Source: Dicaeum eximium (Eukaryota; Chordata; Aves; Passeriformes; Dicaeidae). Taken from it: 64,000 nt of DNA. The notes under the pieces are model-generated. The model ran no database searches. It was not told the DNA's origin and saw only the letters and a list, made by a program, of their open reading frames with translations. A program made the position numbers and the translations under genes. Positions 14,701 through 29,300 of this stretch are shown piece by piece. The stretch is taken from the NCBI GenBank assembly GCA_013396995.1, contig VWZP01007456.1, forward strand, positions 1,389,231 through 1,453,230, given 5' to 3'. Within the stretch, counting starts at the first letter, position 1, and each line of letters starts with the position of its first letter.

Positions 14701-17700
14701 AAAGAATCTGTTGTGAAGCATGATTCTGAGGAGACCTCAGCCTATACAGGTATTTGGGTTACCCTTAACTATTTTGCCTGCTCCTGGGGTTGGCCTATGA
14801 TTTCCTGGGAATCTCTTCTGATTGCCTATGGGGAGCTGGGGTGGCTCTGTAAGTGTGCAAGGGCTGCACTCTCTCATGCTGCTGAAGCCTAAAATGATCT
14901 GCCTCAAGCTCCTTGCTGGGATTCAGGGTCTCTGCCTCTGGGTACAGAAGGATGCTCTGACTCTGTGGACAGAAGCACAAAATTAAAGATAAATTGCGCA
15001 TTACTGGGTGCTATGTGGGGAAGTGAGACTCAGCAGATGGTCTCAAAGATGTCAGACCTCTGAGAGATGGGTGAAACCAGGGGTTGGGATAATGCTTCTT
15101 GGTTTGCTCTGTAGGTCCTGGGAAGGACAGACAGCTTTTCCATGTCTTGACAGGGGAGATGACTGCCCCAAGCCTCCCCATTGCACTGCCTCAGTGCTTC
15201 AGAGAGCTGGTGTCTGAGGAGGCAATGGTGCTCAGCACATGCCCAAAGGAGAAATTCACAGCTTCAGCTCTGTTGTATTCATCCCTCTCTAAATGCATTC
15301 TATGTGGGGCCTAAGTCCTGTACTTTGTTTTGATATGGATTTGTTACAAATGACAATGTTTTATCTGCTTTTTTCTTCAGTGCAGAATAGAAAGAAAAAG
15401 AGGATGGCCCATTTATATTCCCTTAAATCAGGAAAAGAATTAGTTTCCAGACTTATCTGAGAACTTATCCCACTGTTTTTCTCTCTGCCTTTCTTGCTAA
15501 TACTAAAACAAGCACAAGAAGTCTAAAATAGCAACATGGATGCACTTTAAAAAACCCCAACCAACCAAAACAATAATCATACCACATTTGCATGCTCTTG
15601 TGTGGCTGCTTTCAGGAGCTACTTCTGGATAAGAAGCCTTCTACCTTTCAGAAACTGGAGGATCCACCAGAGCAGTGCAATGTCACCCCAGCCATGACCA
15701 GTCCCAAGACAAGGCAGTGGGCAGGAAGGGATTGTGTCTGCACTGTTAGGCAGCTTGGGAAACTTGTACCATTCCTCTTCTTTTGAGGGAATGAATCTGT
15801 AACCCTAGTCAGGCTGCACATGGTACTTTTATTATGAAACTATGATGGTAACAAATGAAGGCTGACAGCTAATGGGTCCAAATCTAGAATATAATTCCCC
15901 AAATACAGAATAAAAAATGAAAATGGTGAGCAGCACTGTTGACTTCACCAGTCCCTGAAAAATGATGCCAGTCAGTGTGTCCTCAGTTGTAACCACACAC
16001 CAAAACACGTGGGAAGAGCTTATGGATCCCTTTGCAGAGCTTGCTGTTGTTGCTACCTAGTAAAGGAAGTTTCTGAAGATGATTTGCAAATCAGCTTCTG
16101 AAAAGTCATTTTTAGACAGTAACTCCAAAGACCTTGTAATCTCTGTGCACTTCTCATGCTGAAGTACATCAGAGCAGGAACATCCTGATGTGCTTTGTAT
16201 TTGATTTGCCTACTCCTAAGAACCAGTTCATATGTGGAAATCTTTGCAAAGCATTCAGGTAGAGCAAAGCAGCTCCTGCTGGGGACTGCAGGCTGGGGAG
16301 ATAATCGAGGGAAATACCCTTTTATTATACTTCTTGACCAAAACGTAAAGTAGCACTTTGATTTTCTTACTATAAATCAGCATATGAAGTACAGGGATTT
16401 TACCATATACAAATGGCTGAATACTGGATTCCAGAGTGGAATTTAATTCTGTGCCGAAATCATACTCATCTCCACATTTTTAATGCCTTTAAAAAAAAAA
16501 GTCTCACATTTTCATTAACTTCAGTGAGGCTTGGACTAAGGCTTCAGGCAGTGTAAGGCTGTCATTGTCTCCACTGAAACACGAGTTTGTAGGAGACTGG
16601 GCATCATTCAGGGGTTGCTGCACAGAGGTATCTAATTAGGAACAACTAATCCACGATTATTGTTGTTCTGCTGTGATTAAAAGCAAGGCAGCAGGGATGC
16701 CTGATGAAAGGAGGCGATCAGGTCACATCCTGAAACCCCACCAAGGTCTGACAGGCGAGGATACAAATCTAGGATTATTCTACAAAGCCTGAAGAAAAAG
16801 CAAGCACAGATTTGGTAAGGGACTTGATAAATCTTCACCTCTTTTCTCTGACTAGCAAAGCAAAGCAGAAGGGGAAAAAGGAAAACTTCAAACCATGAGC
16901 TAAATATTCTTTCTCTAGCACTGGTCAATGCAAGAATTCACAAAAAGCTTTTACTCTCCCAGGAATAACAAAATGGAAGTGCCTGGGCTAGATCAGTGGA
17001 AGAGCTTTTGAACTGAAACATGGCAACTAATAGCAGAATAGGCTTTAAACCAGCCTGGCTGCAGAAGATTAATGACTATGAACAATATGTATGCATTAGA
17101 GTGAATAATGACAGCCCTGAAGAAGGACTGGCAGAGAGCGACAATTTTTTTTAGATCATTATTTCTCAGATGACAGAAACTATTACAATGAAGAAACTAA
17201 TGCACTTTTCATTTTTTCTAATTAAAACACGAAAACTGTTTCTCTACCACTTAATTCATTGCTGGCCCTTTCTTTCTGTCTCCCTGGCCACCTGGAGAAA
17301 AGCATCACCACAGAAAAGCTTTTTCTTAGCTGAGGGCCCAACCTATCTCAAAGGGTACTGCCGTGTCAGTGCTTAAAGTGAGGGCAAAAATAGCTATGTT
17401 AAGGATTTCCACAGCAAAAGAACCACATAATTTGAATTCTTGGTGGTGCTAAAGCAGGCATGTTAAAGTCGCTACCTGGGTGCATGTTCTGCCTACTGGC
17501 CAAGAAGTAAGGGGAATAAAACTGCTTTTGGAACTGATCTTCCCATGTGCCTGCTCATTAACAGCACAAATTTTACATGATTACAGGTTTTATGGAGGAT
17601 TTTGATAAAATGTTCATTTCTAGTCTGTTCTTAGAAGTCTCAGTGGGGTGATTTTTTGCTTGTTTGAGAAACCAGAAGTCCCTGGATCCTTGTGTAACCT

Positions 17701-18110
17701 CTTTTCTAAGATCCTGCCAGTCTTGACACCTAAAATATTGGGAGGGACAGAGAAAATAAAACTACAGGCAATTAGCAGCTGGTCTCAACCAAGGTATCAC
17801 TTCCAACACTTACTGTTCCTTCCCTGGCTGCCCTACCTTGCCAGGCTTCTGAAGGGAGCTCTGAGATAAACAGAGATGGAGAAGCAGGCACTTTTTCTCC
17901 CTGAAAATCCCCAAAGTGTGGCAAAGCCCAGGTGTCTCTCTCCAGACACTGATTCTCCCCCATCTTTGGCAGTGTTTTGCCTCTAAATGCAAAGCAGGGA
18001 GTAGAGTACTCTTGTCCTGAGGGGGTCATTGGACTCTGCTTACTGGGATCAGCAAGTGAGGAGTGAAAGCCCTCAGAGATCCACAGCAGCTCTTTGAAAA
18101 CTCCAAAAAC

Positions 18111-18175
18111 AGAAGAAAAAGAAAAATAGAAAAAAAAATAAAAAGAAAAAGAAAAAGAAAAATAATAGAAGAAGG
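18111..18175. repeat. A-rich/GAAAAA tract
   Basis: Imperfect AGAAAAA and GAAAAA units. The minus-strand Phe/Ser-rich open frames across it (for example 17772-18209) are by-products of this tract. Confidence 0.85.
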
Positions 18176-19325
18176 TAGGAAATAAATGAGGGAAATGTTT
18201 GCAGCACACAAAAACACCATGAGAAAATATTGACTGTTCAATTCTTGAGCATCTTGAAATTCACTAAAGGGACATGAAGTTAAATAAAAAACCACAAATG
18301 GATCTCAGACAGGCACACAGCACTTTCCCTCTCCCATACACAAATCTGGCCCCATGCTACTTGGCTCACCTGTCAATGCAGGAAAAGCTCTTCATGGCCA
18401 CACCAAATGCCCTCAATGACACCCAATTTCCTAATCTGGCTTTGTTATTTTCTCCTTATTTTGCATATAACTAGAGTATGAATTTATAACATGTTTTCAT
18501 TTACATAGGAAAACAGGAGAAAGCAGTTTGTGCCCCAGAAGGAGACAAAGAAACTTGAAGTAAACGTAGATCTAGAATTACGCAAAATAAAATCCTAATT
18601 GACATAATTATTGTTAATCACTTGGAACTGAGACTCATTTGGATGAATCCTCTTCAGATTTTGCCTATTCATTTCCCTGAATGTCAACATAAAAATCCAG
18701 GTTTTAGCTAATAGTCTAGCCTTATAAGAAAATAGAATAGAAATGAAAGAAACAGAATGAAAGCTTGTTGCAGCCTTAAATTCTAAGAGGAACAAATTAT
18801 CACTTTTATTAGAAGGCCTATACTTATCTGAAATCTCCTCCACACTTTTCAGATAATAATAAAACTACTTATACTTTAGGAATAGCAAATTATTGATTCT
18901 GACCGGTGCTTAAAGAAAATACTTCTGGATTTTAACCTCACTTTCTGCCACTGGGCTCTCTACAGCGTTATGTACACTCTATCACTTGTTGCTATGATTG
19001 CAGCAGTGCCTTGCAGACACTGCAAGATGAAAAAAGTAGTCTCTACGTTCCTTCCAAACGGTTTAGCAGGGATTCTCCTTAAAAATAGGACTTTTTGAAC
19101 ACCATTCAGCAACACTGAGGCATAAAAAGGGTTCTACGCACAAATGAGAGATAAATAATCTCAAAATGAAACTAAAAAACCCGATCCACCCACAACCTAA
19201 ATTCAATACACATTTTAATTTCTGCAGAGCAAATTGAATCGGTAGTGTTCACTACAGCTATTCATGCTCCAAAGTTGTGCTGTGTGTTTTGATGTGAGCG
19301 CTTCATTATTCGTCATGCAAGGCAT

Positions 19326-19348
19326 CCCACTGACCTCACTTCAGTGGG
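19326..19348. other. perfect 8-bp inverted repeat, 7-nt loop
   Basis: CCCACTGA, loop CCTCACT, TCAGTGGG. It lies about 600 bp left of the 19951 hairpin. Function unknown. Confidence 0.8.
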
Positions 19349-19950
19349 AACTGCAGAATCACAGCCCTATTATGGGCAGGCCCAATATTTATGCACACTT
19401 GTCAGATGTCACACAGCTCCTCTGAATGACATGATCTCCTCTGGTCCTGCCTTTCTTCTCTTTAGGCGCTTCTTTCTTTCCTCTGCCCCCTAACTTCTGT
19501 GTGGCTTTTCATTGTGAGTGTGAATTTAAGCAGCGAGCCTCCCCACAGGCTCACACGTAGGACTGTGCAGTTCTCACAAGCAGCTCTGGACATATTCATT
19601 ACGACCCCAGGCTGAAATATTCAGTCACACAATAAACCTGTGAGGCCAGCCAGTGCTAAGGAGCTGAGCCCAGGGTAAGAGCTGAGGGAGTGGAAGACTT
19701 AATTTTAAAACTTTGCAATTACTGTCTGCAAATAGTCTGCAGAAAATACTCCAGGCCACCAACTGATTGTAGTTCCACTAAATATTTTAAAAAGCAGCTT
19801 TGACAAGATTTCCTCTGAACCAACTGCTCTTCTTCCTAATTTTTTTTTTCTGGAAACAGTATTCTTCATAGATGCCAGGGGGCTCTGATTTCCTTAAGAA
19901 TAACAAGGCTTTAATACCAGAAGATTGGAGATTAGAAGCAATGCCAGGTG

Positions 19951-19973
19951 TCCCTGCATGCTGCATGCAGGGA
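19951..19973. other. perfect 10-bp inverted repeat, 3-nt loop
   Basis: TCCCTGCATG, loop CTG, CATGCAGGGA. It forms a perfect short hairpin in either strand, in unique intronic sequence. Function unknown. Confidence 0.85.
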
Positions 19974-21153
19974 GCAATGTCCCCAGTGTTGCTGTTGCAT
20001 TAACACATTCCCAGCACAGAACAGCACTTCTGGATATATTTCACAGCAAGAAACTACATGGGGCCTAACGCAGGAATAATCTCCAAAAGCAGTATTTTCC
20101 TTTTGGCTGGATTTTAACAATGAATGCAAATGCATATAGCCTTTTATAGTCTGAATGTTTCTGTTCAAACCTTTTGATTCAAAAGCCCTTTTTTCTCAAA
20201 CACTGGTCATGAAAGCAGAACCTAAAACCCAACCAGTCCTTTTCTGAATCAATATTCTGGGTACAACCGTGCAATACTGTCACCTAAGGGGTTACAGTTT
20301 TTAAGAGCATCGCTAGCTCTTACATTGTTACTTGGTTATTTCAGCCTTTTTAAAATGAAAACAAAATAACCTCAACGTCGAAAAATGCAGTTTTGAGGTG
20401 TTTCTTAGGATACTGGCTTGGTACTATACAGTCAGATGGCTGCTCCCACATTAGAGACAGGGTGGTATTTTTAGCTTTTCTGGCAATGTTTACTGTTTTG
20501 TTTCCTTATGCTCTTTCTGTTGATTTCCTATCTGTCAGTGTTTCAGCTCAGAGAGATTAACTGAAATTTCAGATTCCATTGAAGCCTCTTTGTCCTCTCC
20601 CACATGACACACTAGCTGAATATTGACAAACAAAAAAGGGTAACTAGCAATAAAGTGGCCCTAGAGCCCACACTGCTGATGCAAATTTCTTCAAATCATG
20701 AGCTTTAAACCTCATTATGCTTGGATGTTTGTGCAAATGTGCCTGAGTCTTTGTCCACAGTTGTAAAAAGCTGCTAAATGAAGAAAGTGATATTGATTTT
20801 TCTCTCTTTTCCCACAATTAGATATTTATGATGCATACAACCCCTAAAATGTGTAGACTTTCTTGAAGAGCCTTGAAGAGGCTGCACAGTCAGCAGAATC
20901 CCAAAGTTCAACTGCAAAGGTCAGGCACAGAGAAAAAGGAAGAAAAATGTCCTGGGACTACACCCACTTTGGAGAAGAGCCAGCAGTTTATTCTGCAAGA
21001 GAGATCACAATTTTGATTTCTTTGCAGCCCCCCAAAGCAGCAGATGCAAACATGGATGTGGTAAACAAGAATGGTGGGGTTTTGTTTAACACCAGTTCCT
21101 GTATGGCTTAGCTTCTAGAGTGCAGTTTGCTCATGTATGTACCTCACAGAATT

Positions 21154-21186
21154 TTTGCAAGGATTAAATCTTTGCAAGGATTAATC
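21154..21186. repeat. 16-17 bp tandem duplication
   Basis: TTTGCAAGGATTAAATC is followed at once by TTTGCAAGGATTAATC, which differs by one deleted A. Confidence 0.9.
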
Positions 21187-22371
21187 TTTAAATCTGTGTT
21201 TTGAAAAGATCTGCACATCATATGTAGAATAACAGCTAGAGTTAAGGTCACTTGATAACTTGCCAGGCAATAGGAATTAAAAGATAAACTGTTGTGTAAT
21301 TATCTTATGGTGCATTTAGAAAAATTCTCTCTTATTATCCTGGGATAAAACCTGCATATAATTTGTCATGAATTAAAAAGCATGCAAGTATTGAGAATAA
21401 ATATACCTTAGACAGTTCTACAAACAACAGTCACAACTTATTCTTCGATTCCATTTGATGTTCCACCACACTGCAAACTTGTATGTCATTTCATGTTGTG
21501 GCAGTGTGATGGATATCCTGAGCCAAATGGAAATGAGCCAAATTCAGCATCAGTGTTAAGGTGCAACCTGGCACAAGCCAGACATGATATGTTCAGCTGC
21601 TGCCACAGGGATGGAGTTCATTCTGTTAAACTGGGAATGTGCCAGCTTTACACCTTTCTGGTCAGTGTGTGCAGTTCTGCTCCTCTGTATAATTAATTAC
21701 TGCTGTTTTCTTGAATGTGAAACATTAAATCAAAGAGAAAAGTTAAAAAGTGGCAGTGTAGATAAGAAGTTTGCCACAAGCCACAACTTTTTTATAGCTC
21801 TGAGGGGCTATTTCTCAGCTGTGGCTCTGAGGTCAGAACTGCTCAGCTCTCCCTGTTTTAAACTCTGAAAAAAGACAAGGACCTTCAAAAAGAGCAGTAT
21901 GTTGAGGCCATTAAAAGAGGCAGGCACTAGCATGAAGACTCAAGCAGAGAAACAGGCATGCCACAGTGGAAAAGGAGCATGTTCTCACTGGGAACCCTGT
22001 GCATCCTTGGTGACCTCCACTTTTCAACGTGAGACCATAAATGTTGCTTTGGGTGGAGGATTTTTTTTCAAGTCACTTCTTTTAGTTATTACAGTGGCTT
22101 CCCAACAGCTTGTAGGGTCCAAATCCCAGGGTTGGATGGGCTGCAAAGGTTAGGACCCCCACAAAAAAACCCAGCTCTTCATGCATGGCAAAGGTCTAGC
22201 TCAGGAAATAAAAGGTCTGCAGTCTGGAAACCCCCATTAGAGAAAACCCCAAGAAGAGATCAGTTGTGAGGGAAACCTGGTGACAAAAGCAAGAACAACC
22301 AGAGATTTGTGTAAGTGGAGAGAATGGCATGACAGCAGTGAGGACTACTTGGCAGTAAGAGAAAATAAACT

Positions 22372-22432
22372 GGGAATGGGACCTGTTGATCCTTACGGAT
22401 CCCTTACAACTCAAGATATTCTATGATTCTAA
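22372..22432 (+). mobile_element. CR1 3' tail fragment
   Basis: A short CR1 terminal piece ending in GATATTCTATGATTCTAA, the characteristic 3' repeat end of avian CR1. The preceding GATCCCTTACAACTCAA corresponds to the CR1 GATCCCTTCCAACTCA block. Severely 5'-truncated, as most CR1 copies are. Confidence 0.7.
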
Positions 22433-23300
22433 CAACTAATGAGGCCAAAGTCTATCCCAGCTGCTGTTGGTCTAGTCCGTAAGTAAATTCACTCTTCCAT
22501 GTTCTACCAGTTCTTCCAAGCCACTTCTGGAAAAGTGAGAGAGTGTGTTAGTCAATCACATCATTTGGTAGGGAAATGCTCAGTCCTGTCTGTCTGTAAT
22601 CCCCACATCACAAGAATAGCAAAACACTCTCCCATCTTATCTGCAGACCAAAGTCTGACATTAGTCCCGTGCTGTCCTGGGCCCTCGAAGCTCTCGATGG
22701 ATTCCCAGGGGTTTTCTGCCCGAGAGATGACTGATTAATCCCCATCCATCTAACACAAGGTCACCAGCTCACCCCATGCTCTCCTGAATACTGTGCAAGC
22801 ACAGGATTCAATTTAAAGTTTCTAAGGACAAGCAATTGGCTCCTCAGACACTGATCTATGAAACAGTAGGGTGCTCAGCTACAGAATAAAGGAGAAGCAG
22901 GAGAGGGCATTTCAGGAACCTATTGCTAATGAGTGAACCATCTGTCTGTCTTCTTTGTGAAAACTGGCTATTTATTCTGACATTTTCTTTTCCCCAAACA
23001 GTTTTTCTGCTGATGACCTTATTATTTTAAAGTAATGTAATCTAATTTTAATGCTAGTACTTGTCAGAATTATTTTAAAAAGCAATAATGATAACTGTAG
23101 CTATCTTAGCGAACAGAAAAATAAAAATGTACGATGCCTGTGAGAGAAAAGGTGCAAGTCCCACCACAAACAAGCCTCACTGGTGATAATTATACTCATT
23201 ATTCAGAAAGAAAACCATGGCCAGCTGTGAAATGAGTGGCCAATGCTGAATTCTTCATATGGGATCATTCTTCCATCACAAATGAAAAAAGATGCTGAAT

Positions 23301-23330
23301 AAAAAAAAAAGAAAGAAAAAAGAAAAAAAG
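23301..23330. repeat. A-rich tract
   Basis: A runs broken by single G residues, low complexity. Confidence 0.85.
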
Positions 23331-26300
23331 ACTCACTGTTGTCAAAAGCTTAACATAAACTGAGATGGACTCTCCCTGGTCTGCCTTACCCAATTTATGT
23401 TCCTCAAAGAAATGTGTCTATTTAAGGACCACCGACTGTCCTTGAATACCTCTAAATGTGAACACCATTTTAGCAGAAATGTAAGAAGAGGATACAGAGA
23501 CTAATCAAGTTCTCCATCCATCTTCCAGTATCACATCTCTGCTACAGACACCACCAGCTGTTTCACAGAAATGGACAAAAAGCCTGATGGTAAGTCAATA
23601 AGGATAGTCTTCTGAGCCAGGAAGTCTCCTCCTTGTTCTTACCAGCTATAGTTTAGTTTCAGACCTCAATTATGAAATTTTGTGGCCCTTTCAGGACTTT
23701 CTTTCACAGTGGTTTTTTTGGGGCCTTTTGGCCTGTTTTCAAGCAGTGCCATTAAAATCCTAAATCTGAGCAGCTAGGCATTGTCTAGGCACAATAAAAA
23801 GTAAACAAGAGTATTCTAAAATGTAAAACACCCTGAGTACACCAAATTTTAAAGTGACATCTGAGCACATATGAGTGGTTACTCCCTTTTATTCCCCTTG
23901 TTATTAGGGTTATTTCCCCTTGTCTCAAATCAGCAAGCAGGGGCCAATTGAGACCTCAAAAATGAAGTCACAGGGAAGGCAGTTTCTTTGGATTGGCTTG
24001 ATAGCATCTCTCCAACCACTTTTTGATATTAATTTTAATCTCAGCTGTGCCTGTATTTCTTTGTGCATGGTTTTATGCCAGGTGAAGAACATTGCATTTG
24101 GACTCATATTTTTACATTTGGTGAGGCAAGCATTTATCCCAAATGAACACTTTGCTAAGGAGCTTTGTCAGCAGCAGCGTTTTCTGATATTTAAACTGAA
24201 GTTTGCCAGACTTGGGGAGTGAGAGAGAGATTTATTGAGAAAGGACTGATACATCCTGCTGCCATTTAGGTCTTGCAAGAACACACAGCTCATAATTACA
24301 TGTGACCCCTCTTTCTACAGTCTGATACCATTCCCATCAGCCTTTGAGATGCCTCTGCCATACAACAAAAAGTGGGATAATGAGCCCTGAGTTAGTACTA
24401 ACCTAACGCCTTTGGGGTGCATACCAGCCACCAGAGATCTGCAGCAACACTAAATAACAACAGAATGTACAAATCAAGGTGGTACAAGAGCTACATCTCT
24501 TTTAATAATTTCTGTTTAATTAGTGCCATCATAAGAGGAAGAAGCTGGTCATGTCTGGCTTGTACAATGTGCTAAAGCGCCGCACTAAATTAACAGTAAG
24601 CAAAATCTTTCTTTAACCAATCAACAGAAGACATACAAAAAAAGGAACTCTTAAGGATAATCAAACTTCTGTTCTGATGGTAAAGACTGAGTGATTCCTG
24701 CTTATCTGATTGTTCATCTAAAGCACCTTGAGTATGTCCACTGGTCTCTAATGGCACGGTGGACAAAGAGCTCCAAGCAAAGCTGCTTCACTAAAAGGGG
24801 ATTTCAAAAATCATGTTGTTAGCATTCATCTGTTCCTCATTACTCCAAGACAATATTAAATCTGAACAGATATGGAAAATTGTACCTCCTACGCAGACAT
24901 TTTTTCCTCCTTATTGTCTCTCCAAGTCCTGAAAATGCAGCTGAAGGCGTGAACAGCTGCAATACTGGAAGCTACAAATGTGCTGCTTATGCAGTAGCGA
25001 TGCTGGAATAACCAGAGCATGGAGCTACACTTTTTTCAAGAGGAAGAGCGTCAAGAGTGAACTGGTAAAGTGGATTTTCCTGCTCTTCTAAGAAAAGTGA
25101 CTGCTCCAGGGCCATGTGTTCATCAAACAACAGGACACATATTTCTGGTTTCACAGTCTAGTAGAAGATGCTAAAGGTCTAAAACCTCCACAGTAACTCA
25201 GAGAACATCTCAACTCCTCTATTCCGAATTTTTCCTTCTGGGAACATTAAAAACATGACCATTTGATTTATTTTTATTTGCATTAAGTGATGAACCCAAG
25301 TATAATTGATAGCATTGTCACATGGGGAGGAAGACCTAAACCAGCCTACTGGCACCCACTGCCAGATTGCTCATTTTATTTGGTCTGAGAGTGACTGACC
25401 TGGGAATATAAATGCTACTGTAACAAAAAAGCTACACCTCAAAAAATGAAAAAAATTAAAGAACAAAAAATAAGGGTACAAGGTTGTCTGACTAAAGGCT
25501 TTATCACAATAAGCATAGAGACCTGGAGAGGATCAGAGGAATGACAAGGGGTGGAGGAACCCAAGAGACCAAATCAGTGAAATCAGAGCATGACAAAGGA
25601 TATTATTAATCTGTTGTCCCTAGAGTGAAACCCCATGAACAGCTGGGGGGAAGAAACTTTCTTCTTGGACTTCCATGCAAAATATGAGGATTTCTGCCTA
25701 AAGGGACATAGGGCTAACTATGGAATGTAGGGGGAAGCAAATTTGGGAATGGTGTAAAACTTATCCAATTGGCAGTTTGTCACTCTAGGAAATGCTGTAT
25801 TTTGCAGATCTGGTTAAAGTGGGCAGAGAAATAAAATTAGGGAGAGAGATGGTGCAACTAGACCGTCCTTACACTTACTTTCTTTTTCTAGTTGCCATTG
25901 CTTATATATCTCCATGCATGTGCAAAGTCATAAAGTACATAATGGCTGTATGTCCTATACACCACATGTCTGCATACTTTATTTATAAGGCTGAATAAAG
26001 CAGCACAGATGCTTTTACTTATTGATTACAGTCTTTACTAGCTGTGTTCAATTTCACTTCAGCATCTCTTTTTGACATTAATGTGCTGTAGTCAGGCTCA
26101 CCTATTCCATGCTCACATTGAGCCAACGACCTCACCCTGTAAGTTTCCAGGAATAAGAATTCATTCAGAGAAAAAGGATGAATGGGAATTGCATGCCTGT
26201 TTCCAAAACTGGAAATCCCATTCTGAAGATTCTGACATTCCGGACAGGAACCCAACAAAATCTAAGATTACTTCTAGTCATGAATGTCAGCTTACAGAGG

Positions 26301-29300
26301 GACTGTGAATCAAGAATTGTTCCAATGGGTTAAGAAAATACACAGCTTCAAAGGACTAACTGAATCCCTCTTCATATAATTCACCAGTATAATCAGAACA
26401 TGGAGAGTCTCAGGAACCTTACCCATTCTGACTTGAAATTACATTTTCAATGCAGAGCACCAAGTTCAAATGGAAAATGTCTGGAACAACCTCTACCAGA
26501 ATGTAAAAAGCAACTGAACAGAAGACAAAAACCAGGGTTTTTTCTTTTTAGTGCAGGAGGTCAGTATGAAACTTCTTGGTTTGCAGAGGTACATCATCAT
26601 CACTAAATTAAGAGAGTCTTAATGAGAACAATGCTGCAGCCATGTTACAGGAGAAAACTGGAAATGAAGACACTACAAATGTTGCTTGTCTTTTCACAGG
26701 TGGCAATATGTTCTCCTGACTCATACCTATGTAGGAGAACTGCCCACAGTCCAAGTCTATGCAGGAGCTTTTCAGTAAGACCTTATTACAATCTCTTTCA
26801 GTGCATGCCCAAAAACAAGTTTGTCTTCCCAGCATAAATCTTCTACATTATATTTATGCTCCACTGCATGTCTCAGGAAAACACTACAGGGTTTATCAGT
26901 ACTGAAATTTCAGATACACTACAAGTAATGATTCAGAAAATTACTCATTATCTTTTAAAACAGTTAATGTAAGCCTCACTTTTAAACTTTACATTCTTTA
27001 TGACAAAGAACTTGTCTTCTGCCTTTTCCGTGAAGTATTTGGAATATTTTTGGGCCTCATAAAATTATAACACCCTCCTAATCAAGGAAATGAAACTTGG
27101 CATTTTATATTGGTGTCTCTTATAGAAAAAATGATTCAGAAAAGTTTGGACATACCTGCCTCTATCTCAAAGTTTTAATTATAATCAAAAAATGTTTCTA
27201 GTTTGACACATCTTGATTTCACTCCTTTCTGCTTTTAAACAGGTTTTCACTTTAAATCAGACTTTTGGAGGAAAAAATTGCTTCAATTTTAAATCCTCTA
27301 AGTCTTTGCTTTCAACTCTCCCTTACGACAAAAATACCATGGAAATAATGCAAATGTCAGCCTCCTTGCCATAGGTCAGAACCAGAAAAATGTGAAAGTC
27401 TTCAGTTTTTATATAATACTCCTTCTGTCTGCTACATACATTAACATTTACGATGGAAAATGTTGAAGACCTCCCACCTCCAGTTGTTCATGAATTTCTT
27501 GTTTAGTATCCACGGCAGACTATAACAGATTTGCTGGAATACGCATCTCTGCATCCCCAGATGAATGCTCTGTGTGTTTGCAAAGGTCTATGGGATGGGC
27601 ATGCCAGAAAGCCAAGCTTGTTAACAGCTCCAGACAGTTATTCCTGGAGTTTCTGTGTGCCTCTGATACACACCTCAGTATTCGCCCAGAGAAGACCACA
27701 TGTAATTTCTCTGCATTCAGACAGAATCTGTGCAGTGGATCAAAAGAACCTTGCAGTTGATACCAGTAATTTCCTTCTATTCCATATCCTTGAATATTGG
27801 CTCAAAGGAATAGCCTACAAGGAAGTTCAAACCTTCAATTTTTCTGCCTTTCTCAACATTTTGGTAAAGAACTCCCCATATCACCTTTGGCATCTACCAG
27901 TTCAATTCCCACAGAATACAATGAACGTGAGTCAGAAGTACACACACAAACATACCAAATTCCTGAGGAACAACAAAATTGCACCTCACCACTAACCTGA
28001 TGAATCTTTGCAAATCAGTGATTAAACCCCTTTGTCTGACTAGATTCAAATGGATTTGTGTGATGGGAGGGACATACTTTCTTCTCAGGTAGATTTCAAC
28101 TTCCAGATGACATGGAAGTCGACATCTATCCTATGACATGTGCTAGGGCTTCTAAATCAATCCTGCCCCAAAGATGGCCACAGGGCTAATTTCAAGACTG
28201 CCATTGTTCCCAAGTCCCCATCTAGTACTAAGAAAAGTGGTTCCTGCCTGGGCTTGGGGCTGTTTTGGGTGCAAACAGCAATGCTGCTCCAAGCCTGGTG
28301 CTGCTAGGCTAACAGAGCAATCCTTCAGGAAGGGCAGCATTAGTAGAAGGACACGATGGGTGCTGCCTTTGCAGAGATGGGTGCATAGCTGCTTCCCAGG
28401 GGTGCCACAGTTTGGGCTCAGGGGTGGCTTTGGGCCACTCTCTGTTCCCAACCCACCAGGTGTGCAATCCCACACAGGCACCATCCCAGTGAACCTAGGT
28501 GAGCGACTCTGGCTCCCAGCAGGAGCAGGAACATGTGTACAGGCACTGAGAGGTGCAAAAGTAGGTCAGCTGCATCTCCTGAATACTATAAAATAAATTT
28601 TAAAAAATCTCCTGGCTTGAACTTTCCCAACAGTGCTGAGGTGACATGGGATTAGTTCTTGTCCTCATCTCAGCTCCTCAGCAGTGGCACCAACCTGCAC
28701 ACACAGCACCTGGTCTGTCAAATTCCTTCCTTCCAATTCCCACCTGTGTGTGAACAGCTCCTATGCCCTGGTCATACTTACTGCTCCTGTTTTTTCTAGA
28801 ATGTATTGATAAATGTAAAAGAGGGACCAATAGATTTTATATAACTCCTGTCCAAAGGATGTGAACTGTTGTAGGACATTTTTTAACACGTTTCAGTGAA
28901 CAAAGAAAAGGACTACACAGGTTCCTGCATGGAGCTTGACGCCTTGCTAGATTCACCTTCTCCAACCCCAGCACAAAAAGCGATGCCCAATGGGCTGTGC
29001 TGAGCTCTACCCCACCGTGTTTCTCCCTTCATGCCCTGGAGAAGGAGGCTGCTTGATTCTGGCATGGAGTGGCAGCTCTTCCCCTGCACAAACCCAGAGC
29101 CCAAATCCCCCAACAATGCTGCAGCCCACAAGTGACTACAGATCTGTAAAGCAGCTGTCCCTCTCACATACCTACCCGCACAAATCCTGGGGCTCCAACT
29201 TTGCTGGGAAGGCACAGAGCAACACTAAATCCTATTTTATTACAGTCAGGATTAAGCTTACTCATCTATGATGGCAGCGTAAACCTTGCTAAAAAGACTT

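Noticed and set aside
27531..27995. 154-codon plus-strand frame
   Set aside because: It starts at CTG, has no recognisable domain and shows unbiased codon use; a chance frame in intronic DNA.
28174..28596. 140-codon plus-strand frame in a GC-richer patch
   Set aside because: An equally open frame exists on the opposite strand, and there is no motif or splice context.
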